From: Saccharibacillus soli
Lineage (GTDB): Bacteria; Bacillota; Bacilli; Paenibacillales; Paenibacillaceae
Direction of reading: 5' to 3'
Assembly: GCA_002189105.1 (NCBI GenBank)
Contig: NIOB01000008.1
Coordinates: 248,001 to 312,000, forward strand
Length of the DNA: 64,000 nucleotides
Part shown: piece by piece, positions 16,769 through 24,589 of the stretch
Layout: each line of letters begins with the position of its first letter
How positions within the stretch are numbered: position 1 is the stretch's first letter
Notes under the pieces: model-generated
What the model was told of the DNA's origin: nothing
The model's database searches: none
Seen by the model: the letters and a program-made list of their open reading frames with translations, nothing else
Program-made: the position numbers and the translations under genes

Positions 16769-17711
16769 TCAAATCCGAATCTTCCCCGCTCTGACGGGAT
16801 GACCCTCGTAACTAATCCAATCACTCCAACCTCCAACATACAGCCGCACCCTGGTGAACCCGGCTTCTTCCAGCCCCAGTACGTTCAGACACGCGCTTAC
16901 GCCGGAGCCGCAGTAGACCACGATCTCCGCATCTTTGTCTATGCCTTCAAAGTGCTTTCCAAGCTCTGCCCTGGTTTTAAACAAGCCTTCTTCGTTGATT
17001 AGATCTCTCCAGAAAAAGTTGACCGCTCCCGGGATATGGCCGCCGATCCGATCAATGATTTCATCCTCGCCCAGATAGCGGTCGTGCGAACGGGAATCGA
17101 TCAGTACAGGCGTCAACGATCCATCCGGACTCATCGCTGGCTGCGCTGCTGCACCCTCTTCTTTACGCTCCGCTGTCGAGTTTTCTTCTACGCCCTCGAC
17201 GGTCTGCTTCGATTGAACGGCGCCAACAATCCGCTGCATTTCGTTCACGTCCACCAGCAGATGATGCTGGACATTCGGCGTGAACGAAGCGGGCGCGTGT
17301 TCGACCGGCTTGTCGTCTACACAGAATCCGGCTTTTTCCATGCGCTTAGGCCACCATCCAGCACGGCTGCCTTTTCATGACCCAGCCAGCGCAGCATCCA
17401 CCACAGCCGGGAGGCGTTCATCCCATCTTCCGTGTCGTAGGCGATCACTTGAGTATCGCTGTGGATGCCCACTCTGGCAAGGCGTTCCGCGAATACTTCT
17501 GCATCCGGCAGCGGGTGGCGTCCTCCATGTTCCGCGATTGGCCCGGACAAGTCTTGGCTCAAGTCCAAATAAATCGCGCTCGGGATATGCTGCCATCCAT
17601 AAGCCTCATGCCCGGATTCCGGCTCATCCTGCATAAATCGGCAGTCTACGATCACCTGATTTAATTCATGGAGACGATCTGATAGCCATTGGGTGAGACG
17701 ATATTCTGCAT
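16769..17711 (-). pseudogene. second two-domain sulfurtransferase, broken by two frameshifts
   Basis: Similar to the intact neighbour along its whole length. It begins with ATG at 17711 (MQNIVS, matching the intact MQNIVSQK). The frame is lost at a CCC run near 17691-17693, restored as QWLSDRL...IVDCRF and continues to LSAWKK. It is lost again at an A5 run (plus-strand T5, 17333-17337), where the intact copy has WKEAGF, then resumes as KAGFCVDD to a full CGSGVSA loop and a stop at 16769. The length of 943 bases against 948 for the intact gene fits two single-base deletions and one codon loss. Both breaks are in short homopolymers, so a sequencing error is possible. Confidence 0.85.
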
Positions 17712-17740
17712 CTTGTTCGCTCCTCTCTATCTAGCCTGAA

Positions 17741-17855
17741 CCTGGTACTCTGTACCAAATGAAGGTAAGGTTACGCTCGTCCGAAACGCCCCAGACCCGT
17801 GCGCGTTTCGGCCAAACGTAAACCTACTATTCAATCGGGTATAGAGTACTACACC
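17741..17855. repeat. 115-bp imperfect palindrome (structured intergenic element)
   Basis: The two halves are reverse complements of each other over about 50 bp with few mismatches. The inner stem CCGAAACGC (17781-17789) pairs with GCGTTTCGG (17803-17811), the middle arms are GGTTACG and CGTAAACC, and the outer arms GGTACTCTGTACC and GGTATAGAGTACT are themselves near-palindromic. There is no ORF and no T-run, so it is not a plain terminator. It could be a MITE-like repeat or a structured RNA. It lies between the start of the broken rhodanese and the CNNM leader. Confidence 0.7.
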
Positions 17856-17989
17856 CAAGCTTCCGGATCGACAACCCTGTTTTCATAAAATAATAAACGA
17901 AGAACAGGTCGTCTGCTGCCTCATTTGGCGAAAAAATATTTTATCTGTATACAAACCATAACGTGTTGCTGCATGGTTACGAAAGGTTA

Positions 17990-18188
17990 TGGTATAGTAA
18001 GAAGTAATACATTTGGGAGGGAGGCAGCAGACTTGGGAAGGCGTTTGATTGTACATTTATCCGTAAATCGTCGTTGATCTCCGTTTCTTTGACCTGTCTC
18101 TTTCGTACGGAACCTGCAACGAAGAGGCGACTCTGTTCGTAATAGCTAAAAAACCACTGGAGGTGAATCCCTCGTACGAGGGAACTTA
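17990..18188 (+). promoter_or_regulatory. promoter and long structured leader of the first CNNM/CorC gene
   Basis: An extended -10, TGGTATAGT (17990-17998), with no good -35, would give a leader of about 185 nt. In it ACGAAGAG (18119-18126) can pair either with upstream CTCTTTCGT (18098-18106) or with downstream CTCTGTTCGT (18131-18140), which are mutually exclusive hairpins as in riboswitches. It ends with GGAGGTG (18159-18165), a perfect 16-base palindrome TCCCTCGTACGAGGGA (18168-18183) and the TTG start at 18189. I could not match it to a known riboswitch class. Confidence 0.5.
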
Positions 18189-19490
18189 TTGGACTCAATG
18201 ACAATCGTCAATTTATTGATTTTGGCTGTACTTCTGGCGCTGACCGCGTTTTTCGTAGCTTCGGAATTCGCTGTCGTTAAGGTGCGCGCCTCACGGCTTG
18301 ACCAATTGATCTCGGAAGGCAACAAGAAAGCGATTACCGCGAAAAAGGTCGCTGGCGACCTGGACTACTATCTGTCCGCGTGTCAGCTGGGGATCACCGT
18401 TACGGCGCTGGGACTGGGTGCGATCGGTAAGCCCGCTGTGAAGCTGCTCCTGTATCCGGTATTCGATTGGCTGAACGTGTCCGACTCCACGGCTTCCGTC
18501 GTGTCGTACGCTGTTGCGTTTTTCCTGGTGACGTTCCTGCACGTGGTCGTTGGCGAGATGGCACCCAAGACGCTGGCCATCCAGTTTGCCGAGAAAATGA
18601 CCCTGATGCTCGCCGGCCCGCTCTACTGGTTCGGACGAATCATGTACCCGTTCATCTGGGCGCTTAACGGTGCGGCACGTGTGATCCTGCGGGCATTCGG
18701 CGTGAAGCCAGCCGGTCACGAAGAGGTCTATTCCGAAGACGAGCTGAAGATCATCATGGCGCAGAGCTATGAAGGCGGCGAAATCAATGAAACGAAGCTG
18801 TCCTATATGGAAAATGTATTCTCGTTTGATGAGCGCGTAGCGCGTGACATTATGGTGCCGCGTACGCAGCTGGTCACAATCGACAAAGATATGGATTATG
18901 CCCAACTGATCGCGGTACTTGACGAAAACAATTACACTCGTTACCCGGTCACGGAGGAAGGCAGCAAGGACCGGATCATCGGCGTGGTCAATGCCAAGAA
19001 GATGCTGCCGCATATCATCGCTGGACGGGCGCGCAGGCTGGAGGAATTCATCCGCCGCATCCCGATTGTCTCGGAAGCGACGCCGATTCAGGAAACGATG
19101 ATTAAGATGCAGCAGGAACGGATGCACATTGCACTGGTGGTGGATGAATACGGCGGTACGGCCGGTATCGTCACCATGGAGGATGTGCTGGAAGAATTGG
19201 TTGGCGAGATTCGGGACGAATTCGACGCGGATGAAATCGCCGAGATCCGTCAGACCGGCGAACGCGAATATGTCGTGAACGGACGTGTGCTGCTGGATGA
19301 ACTGGAGAAGCGCTTTGGCGTACAGTTTGAGGAGCGCAGCGACACCGATACCATCGGAGGCTGGATTCAGCACCGGATGGGTACAGCCGCTGCCGAAGGT
19401 GAACTGCTGGTGGAAGGCGATCATGTGTGGACCATCGCCGAGAAGGATGATCTTCAGATCAAGCAGGTACGACTGAACTACCCCGAGTAG
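18189..19490 (+). CDS. CNNM/CorC-HlyC family membrane protein 1 (hemolysin-family, putative Mg2+ exporter)
   Basis: 433 aa. N-terminal DUF21/CNNM membrane domain (about residues 1-190, four hydrophobic segments, with the family motif EMAPKTLAIQ), two CBS domains (about 205-330, ending in VVDEYGGTAGIVTMEDVLEE) and a C-terminal CorC/HlyC domain (about 345-433). Relatives such as B. subtilis MpfA are Mg2+ exporters; the hemolysin label is historical. The start is TTG at 18189, which aligns exactly with the start of the next paralogue. Between the ribosome site and this codon sits a hairpin that brings the 23-nt gap down to about 7 nt. Confidence 0.92.
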   Translation: MDSMTIVNLLILAVLLALTAFFVASEFAVVKVRASRLDQLISEGNKKAITAKKVAGDLDYYLSACQLGITVTALGLGAIGKPAVKLLLYPVFDWLNVSDSTASVVSYAVAFFLVTFLHVVVGEMAPKTLAIQFAEKMTLMLAGPLYWFGRIMYPFIWALNGAARVILRAFGVKPAGHEEVYSEDELKIIMAQSYEGGEINETKLSYMENVFSFDERVARDIMVPRTQLVTIDKDMDYAQLIAVLDENNYTRYPVTEEGSKDRIIGVVNAKKMLPHIIAGRARRLEEFIRRIPIVSEATPIQETMIKMQQERMHIALVVDEYGGTAGIVTMEDVLEELVGEIRDEFDADEIAEIRQTGEREYVVNGRVLLDELEKRFGVQFEERSDTDTIGGWIQHRMGTAAAEGELLVEGDHVWTIAEKDDLQIKQVRLNYPE

Positions 19491-19561
19491 TAAGGTGATC
19501 CTTTTGATCTTGGCTTTGATTGGATTCGGAATTTGATTTGAACTTTAATCTTGAAACCCCT

Positions 19562-19594
19562 GGAGGTGAATCCCTCGTACGAGGGAATTTATTG
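19562..19594 (+). promoter_or_regulatory. Shine-Dalgarno/hairpin/UUG start element before CNNM gene 2
   Basis: GGAGGTG (19562-19568), AA, palindrome TCCCTCGTACGAGGGA (19571-19586), ATTTA, TTG (19592-19594). The same block precedes CNNM gene 1 at 18159-18191 with one base changed, while the DNA just upstream is different, so the element itself is conserved or recently duplicated. With the stem folded, the ribosome site lies about 7 nt from the start; unfolded, 23 nt. Confidence 0.8.
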
Positions 19595-20656
19595 GACGGA
19601 CTAATTGCGTTAAACCTGTTTCTGGTCGCTGTGTTTATCGGGCTTACAGCCTTCTTTGTCGGCGCGGAGTTTGCGATTCTGAAAGTGCGGATGTCACGGC
19701 TGGATCAGCTGATTGCAGACGGCAACAAGAAGGCGGTCATGGCGAAAAAAGTGGCGCAGGAGCTGGACTACTATCTGTCCGCCTGTCAGCTGGGCATCAC
19801 CATCACGGCGCTTGTACTCGGTGCTCTCGGTGAACCAACCGTCGAGAAAATGCTGCATCCGGTGTTTGAGCGATTTGACGTGCCGGAAGCGATCGCAACC
19901 GTATTGTCTTACGGGATCGCGCTCGCTGTTGTCACGTTCCTGCACGTGGTGATTGGGGAACTGGCTCCCAAGACGCTGGCGATTCAATTTGCTGAAAAAA
20001 TGACCCTGATGCTGGCGCCTTCGCTGTATCGCTTCGGCCGCATCACCGCGCCTTTCATTCGTCTGCTGAACGGTTCCGCCACGCTGCTGCTTCGCCTGTT
20101 CGGCGTGAAGCCAGCCGGTCATGAATCGGTGCACTCGGAGGAAGAATTGAAGTGGCTGGTCGAGCAAAGTTACGAGAGCGGCGAGATCAACCAGACCGAA
20201 CAGGCCTATTTGCAAAACATCTTTGCCTTCGATGATCGCCAGCTGCGCGAGATCATGATTCCGGCAGACAAGATCATCAAGATTTCCAAGGAGCTGCCGC
20301 AGGACGAGCTGATCGAGAAGCTCAGTACGCATGAATACACCCGTTATCCGGTGACCAATGGCAACCCGGATGCTTTTATCGGCTTCGTGCACAGCAAAGA
20401 AATCCTGACAGCCATCGCAGCCGGACGGGATGGGCGAATCGAAGGCTTTATTCACAAGCTGCCGCAGTTCGTCGAGACGGCTACCCTGCGCGAGGTCATG
20501 CTTAGTATGCAGCAGAATAGAGTGCATATGGCTTCCGTTGTCGATCATGATGGAACGACAATCGGCCTGGTGACGATGGAAGACATTCTGGAAGAGATCG
20601 TCGGCGATATGCGAGACGAGGCGGACGGCGTAAGACTGCCGCTTGCCCCGCTGTAA
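19592..20656 (+). CDS. CNNM/CorC family membrane protein 2, lacking the C-terminal CorC domain
   Basis: 354 aa. Paralogue of the gene just upstream: DUF21 membrane domain (about 1-190, ELAPKTLAIQ) and two CBS domains (about 207-335). It stops soon after TMEDILEEIVGDMRDEAD with a short unrelated tail (GVRLPLAPL), so the about 80-residue CorC/HlyC domain is absent, and no remnant is visible before the terminator. The start is TTG at 19592; codons upstream in frame (from 19520) come before the ribosome site and do not align with the paralogue. Natural short forms exist in this family, so it may be functional. Confidence 0.88.
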   Translation: MDGLIALNLFLVAVFIGLTAFFVGAEFAILKVRMSRLDQLIADGNKKAVMAKKVAQELDYYLSACQLGITITALVLGALGEPTVEKMLHPVFERFDVPEAIATVLSYGIALAVVTFLHVVIGELAPKTLAIQFAEKMTLMLAPSLYRFGRITAPFIRLLNGSATLLLRLFGVKPAGHESVHSEEELKWLVEQSYESGEINQTEQAYLQNIFAFDDRQLREIMIPADKIIKISKELPQDELIEKLSTHEYTRYPVTNGNPDAFIGFVHSKEILTAIAAGRDGRIEGFIHKLPQFVETATLREVMLSMQQNRVHMASVVDHDGTTIGLVTMEDILEEIVGDMRDEADGVRLPLAPL

Positions 20657-20687
20657 TATTCCCGAAAGACGCCAGGTAAAGCAAATC

Positions 20688-20726
20688 AAGCCCCGAATTC
20701 CGTATATGCGGAATCCGGGGCTTTCT
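20688..20726 (+). terminator. intrinsic terminator after the CNNM pair
   Basis: AAGCCCCGAATTCCG (20688-20702) pairs with CGGAATCCGGGGCTT (20709-20723), one mismatch, followed by a T-rich stretch. Confidence 0.88.
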
Positions 20727-20822
20727 TGCATGTGGATCGGCAGCCTCTTCTGCCGCCATCCCAAGGGGTCAATCGTGATGATGAGCCTGGGCGCTGAACA
20801 TCCTGCGCCCTTTGTCTCTCTT

Positions 20823-22475
20823 TTATCGGCGGGCAGCCAGCTTCTCCAGCACCGCCTGGGCTTCCGCGCCTGTCATGAGACGGTTCGGCTCGAAGCTGCC
20901 GGAAGCTGCGCCTGGCAGAATCCCTGCGGCGGTCGTCCGCGCGATCGCTTGAGCCGCCCAATGGCTGGCGGGCACGTCTGTATAAGGCAGCGAAGCTGCC
21001 TGTTCCGCAGCAGAACCGGATGAACCGAGAATCCGGTCAACCAGAACGGCAAGCTGCGCCCGCGTCACTTCTTGTTCCGGGGCAAATCGGCCTGTGCCTA
21101 CGCCCTGCATGATGTGGGCAGCCGCAGTCTGCCGGATCGCCAGATCGTGGACGGAGGCCGACGTATCCGTATAGATCGACGTGCCCAATACTTCTTCCAG
21201 CCCCAGGTGGTCAGCCAGCGCCCCGGCCAGTTCACCGCGTGTGATCGCTTGATCGCCGCCAAGTGAGGTGCTGGACGGCAGCGATTCCTTTTGCTGCGCA
21301 AAGAGCCAGTCCAACATCTCTTTGTCATTGAACACCGGAACCCACGACCAATGCTTCATCCCTCCATAGAATCGATGGGCGTCCATGAAGGCGTCATCGT
21401 AGATCGTCAGCTTGGCCTGTGAGGAACCCAGCTCTTGCAGCGCTTCATAAGCCAGTGTACTGGTTCGGCTGTCCGTGGTGGGATCATTTTTGGCGTGAAC
21501 GATCCAGATTGGCGTATCCGTCAGGTCTTTCAGTTCCTGCTTGAAGGGTTCTACCGTTCCTTTGTAATCGGCTATGGTATCTTTGGCTGCAATGGCAATA
21601 GCGCCGGCAAATTTATGCGGATACTGCATCAGAAAGCGGAAGGTACCGCCGCCCCCACTGGACGGCCCGACTACATAGATTCGCTTGGGATCTACCTTGC
21701 CTTCCGCCACCAGGCGGTCAATCAGCTCCACCTGAACTTCAAAATAAGCCTGCATGCGGCTCAGTTCTTCTTCGTTGTTATAGATTGCCCAGCCATAGTT
21801 CGCCGGGAACTGCACAGCAAGCACAGAAGTCTCGTAACCGGATTCACTCCAGACTGTAGCACCTCGATTTTCGGTCAGCTGCTTGAGATTGTCGCTGCCC
21901 ACTTCTCCGCCGCCATGCAGCCAGACTACCAGCGGCTTGGGCGTTTGGCTGTCTGAAAGCTTCAGGCGATAGTTCAGACTCTCGCCATTTGTCCCCGTGA
22001 TCCGACCAGCTTCAAACTCATCTACCGTACGCGTCTCGACCTTGGCCACATCTTCGGCATCAAACGAAAGCTCTGGATAACGTGCGCTTGCTACAGCGAA
22101 TGAAGACACATATCCGCCCGGATACTTAAAAGGCTTGACGGCAATCGACAGCACGTTCCCGTTCTGCGTCAAGCGAATCCCATCGTCCCGATAGTCTTCC
22201 TGTACCAGTTCGCCTGCTGCATTAAGCGGATAACCATCGTAGTTGCCGGTCACATCGAAGTCCGAGGCTTGAAGCCCGCTGTATGTTTTCCCCGCAGGCA
22301 GCACGAGCTCAAAAGATTCTACCATGCGTCCGGCATCGCCAATGTATGTATGAGCCGTGATCTTGGGCGGTGAAGCGGGCTTTTCAACCTCGGCTGCATG
22401 TACCGTCCCTGCCGACATCAACGGTACACCCAACGTCAGAGCTGCCATCCAGGTAAAGCCTGTTTTCTTTTTCAA
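20823..22475 (-). CDS. SLH-anchored secreted esterase/alpha-beta hydrolase
   Basis: 550 aa. Signal peptide (KKKTGFTWMAALTLGVPLMSAGTVHA), an N-terminal beta-rich domain (about 30-150), and an alpha/beta hydrolase resembling secreted phospholipase/carboxylesterase and polysaccharide esterase relatives. The nucleophile elbow is GPSSGGGG (about residues 270-277), with HAKNDPTTD and DAHRFYGGMKHWSW giving candidate Asp and His. At the C-terminus are two to three SLH motifs (FAPEQEVTRAQLAVLVDR, FTDVP-like YTDVPASHWA) for wall anchoring. I prefer TTG at 22475, 6 nt after GGAGGG; the ATG at 22481 abuts the GGAGGG with no spacing. Transcription is probably controlled by the antiterminator-type leader upstream. 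Confidence 0.85.
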   Translation of the reverse strand: MKKKTGFTWMAALTLGVPLMSAGTVHAAEVEKPASPPKITAHTYIGDAGRMVESFELVLPAGKTYSGLQASDFDVTGNYDGYPLNAAGELVQEDYRDDGIRLTQNGNVLSIAVKPFKYPGGYVSSFAVASARYPELSFDAEDVAKVETRTVDEFEAGRITGTNGESLNYRLKLSDSQTPKPLVVWLHGGGEVGSDNLKQLTENRGATVWSESGYETSVLAVQFPANYGWAIYNNEEELSRMQAYFEVQVELIDRLVAEGKVDPKRIYVVGPSSGGGGTFRFLMQYPHKFAGAIAIAAKDTIADYKGTVEPFKQELKDLTDTPIWIVHAKNDPTTDSRTSTLAYEALQELGSSQAKLTIYDDAFMDAHRFYGGMKHWSWVPVFNDKEMLDWLFAQQKESLPSSTSLGGDQAITRGELAGALADHLGLEEVLGTSIYTDTSASVHDLAIRQTAAAHIMQGVGTGRFAPEQEVTRAQLAVLVDRILGSSGSAAEQAASLPYTDVPASHWAAQAIARTTAAGILPGAASGSFEPNRLMTGAEAQAVLEKLAARR

Positions 22476-22546
22476 ATCCATCCCTCCATGTCTGCTGATC
22501 CATCCAATCGTGCCCTGCTGTCACCTTGTCTCCGATGCCGAAACGC

Positions 22547-22631
22547 AAAAAAACCCAAACGGCGCCCACAGAAGGGAGATTTCCCATTCTGCCGACCCGA
22601 TCAGGTTTTGCCCATCATGCGGTCACAATCC
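22547..22631 (-). promoter_or_regulatory. LicT/BglG-type RAT antiterminator overlapping a leader terminator
   Basis: In the 5' leader of the esterase gene the minus strand reads GGATTGTGAC (22622-22631) then GGGCAAAACC (22604-22613). These are the conserved flanks of a ribonucleic antiterminator (RAT) bound by BglG/LicT/SacY proteins. It overlaps the 5' arm of a terminator (AAACC...GGCAGAATGGGA pairing with TCCCTTCTG...GGTTT) that ends in T7 (plus-strand A7, 22547-22553). This is exactly the RAT/terminator overlap known for sugar-induced antitermination. No antiterminator gene is in the window. Confidence 0.7.
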
Positions 22632-22646
22632 GTCATCGTTGGCCCT

Positions 22647-22675
22647 ATCCTAACAAAAAATGAAAGCGTAGTCAA
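22647..22675 (-). promoter_or_regulatory. SigA-type promoter of the SLH-esterase gene
   Basis: -35 TTGACT (22670-22675), 17-bp spacer, -10 TAGGAT (22647-22652). Transcription would begin near 22640, about 10 nt before the RAT-like element, giving a 165-nt leader. Confidence 0.75.
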
Positions 22676-22884
22676 AACTTCTTGAACAACTTTTGTTTTC
22701 GACGATTCCTGCCGTTTCTCGGAATTTTCGTGCCTTTTTCACATGAATATGGGTAATAGAGTTATTGAGGTCCCCATGTGCCGATAGCTGTAAGTTTGAC
22801 TTTGGCCCCCTGGAAAGCCTATATTTTTTACAGAATCTTCATTTACTGAATCCTGAATATTCATTCCCCGAGGAGGTCTACCTG

Positions 22885-24303
22885 ATGATCGCAAAGGATA
22901 CCATCGACAAAGAATGGAGCACCGAAGAAGTCTCGCAGATGCTTGAGGAGCATCGCGCCTTCTTCGATACCGACCGCACCCGCAGCTACAAATTCCGGAT
23001 GCGCCGGCTGGAGAAGCTCAAAGCCGCCATTCAGCGCTATGAACCGGCACTGATTGAGGCGCTGCAAGCGGATCTGGGCAAATCGGCTTTTGAATCCTAT
23101 ACGACCGAGATTGGCTTCGTCCTCAGCAGCATCACCGAAATGAGCAAAGAGCTGTACCGATTCTGCAAGCCGCAGCGTGTGCCGACTCCGATCACGTTGG
23201 CTGGAGCAAGCAGCTTTATCATCAATGAACCTTACGGCACCGTGCTTATCATCGGCCCGTTCAACTATCCGTTCCAGCTCGTCATGGAGCCGCTGGTTGG
23301 CGCCATTGCAGCCGGCAACTGCGCGGTCATCAAGATGTCGGAAAGCACACCAAACGTATCAGCAATCGTGAAAAAGCTGCTGGCGGATGTGTTTGAGGAT
23401 CATTATGTGCGCGTGCTTGATGGAAGCAAGGATACCGTTGAGTCGCTGATTAACTCGCCGTTCGATTACATCTTCTTCACCGGCAGCACTGAAGTAGGCC
23501 GTATCGTGGCACAAGCCGCAGCCAAACAGCTGATTCCAGTCACGCTGGAGCTGGGCGGCAAAAGCCCGGTAATCGTGGACAAGCAGGCCGACATTCGCAT
23601 GGCTGCCAAACGCATCATCTGGGGCAAGCTCGTCAATGCCGGACAGACCTGCATCGCGCCCGATTACGTACTGGTGCATGAGAGCAAGAAGGTTCAACTG
23701 CTGATCGCGCTCAAGAACGCCATCCGCGAATTCCTGGGCGAAGACATGTGGAGCAGCCCGGACTTTGGCCGGATTATCAACGAGAAGCATTACGACCGTC
23801 TGATGAAGATGCTGGAGACGGACAAGGACCGGATCATCTTCGGCGGAAACGGCGACCGGGAGACACGCTTCATCGAACCTACGCTGCTTGATGTGGATTC
23901 GTGGGATGCAGCCAGCATGAAGGAAGAGATCTTCGGGCCAATCCTGCCGATTCTGACCTATGACGATATTGAAGATGCAATTCGTCAGATCAATGCGCAT
24001 CCGCATCCGCTGTCCCTGTATCTGTTCACACTCGATACCCAGGTACAGGATCGCGTGCTGGAGAAAGTTCCGTTCGGCGGCGGCTGTGTCAACGACACAC
24101 TGCTGCACATCACCAACCCGAACCTGCCATTTGGCGGCGTTGGAGCATCGGGCATGGGCGCTTATCACGGAGTCTACAGCCTGAAGACCTTCTCGCACCA
24201 GAAGAGTGTTCTGAAGAAAGCTTCGGCGGAGAGCGGAACGACCTTCGTCTTCCCTCCTTACAGCGACGAACATCTGAAGCTGGCGAAGAAGTTAATCAAA
24301 TAG
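22885..24303 (+). CDS. class 3-type aldehyde dehydrogenase
   Basis: 472 aa, the usual length for class 3/YwdH-like aldehyde dehydrogenases. Seen: IGPFNYPFQLVMEPL, FFTGSTEVG, catalytic Glu in LELGGKSP (about 222), catalytic Cys in NAGQTCIAPDY (about 256), EEIFGPILP and LPFGGVGASGMGAYHG. It oxidises aldehydes to acids with NAD(P)+; it is soluble or peripherally membrane-bound. The ATG at 22885 follows AGGAGGT (22871-22877); the frame opens 40 codons earlier, but that part lacks a ribosome site. Divergent from the esterase gene. Confidence 0.93.
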   Translation: MIAKDTIDKEWSTEEVSQMLEEHRAFFDTDRTRSYKFRMRRLEKLKAAIQRYEPALIEALQADLGKSAFESYTTEIGFVLSSITEMSKELYRFCKPQRVPTPITLAGASSFIINEPYGTVLIIGPFNYPFQLVMEPLVGAIAAGNCAVIKMSESTPNVSAIVKKLLADVFEDHYVRVLDGSKDTVESLINSPFDYIFFTGSTEVGRIVAQAAAKQLIPVTLELGGKSPVIVDKQADIRMAAKRIIWGKLVNAGQTCIAPDYVLVHESKKVQLLIALKNAIREFLGEDMWSSPDFGRIINEKHYDRLMKMLETDKDRIIFGGNGDRETRFIEPTLLDVDSWDAASMKEEIFGPILPILTYDDIEDAIRQINAHPHPLSLYLFTLDTQVQDRVLEKVPFGGGCVNDTLLHITNPNLPFGGVGASGMGAYHGVYSLKTFSHQKSVLKKASAESGTTFVFPPYSDEHLKLAKKLIK

Positions 24304-24356
24304 AAGTTAATCCAGTAAATGAGTTTCGGTAAAAAGGAATAACCGGAACGTTACCC

Positions 24357-24398
24357 AGCCGTTCTCCCGCGACAGCAGACGCGTGGAGAACGGCTTTT
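24357..24398 (+). terminator. intrinsic terminator after the aldehyde dehydrogenase
   Basis: AGCCGTTCTCC pairs with GGAGAACGGCT, plus an inner GCG/CGC, followed by TTTT. A second 9-bp stem (TTTTGGTCG/CGACCAAAA, about 24395-24422) overlaps the T-run. Confidence 0.82.
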
Positions 24399-24589
24399 GG
24401 TCGCGCCTTCGCCCGACCAAAACCCTGCGGGGTGGGTGCGATTCAGAGGCTGCACGCTGCCGTGCAACCTTTTGAACAGGAAGGACGTCTGGAGCAGTGA
24501 AGAAGAACAACAGAAGAAGATTAATATTCAAGCGGAATCTTCACGGCTTATTCCCTGCGCCCCTTCCGCCATCCCAAGGAGGCTTGAAC

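Noticed and set aside
17333-17337. Programmed -1 frameshift (AAAAAG) restoring the second rhodanese
   Set aside because: A second, independent frame break near the start codon means the gene would still not be translated as one protein.
22482-22640. Cyclic-di-GMP or other riboswitch in the esterase leader
   Set aside because: The GEMM core sequences are absent and only about 35 nt precede the terminator; a RAT element explains it better.
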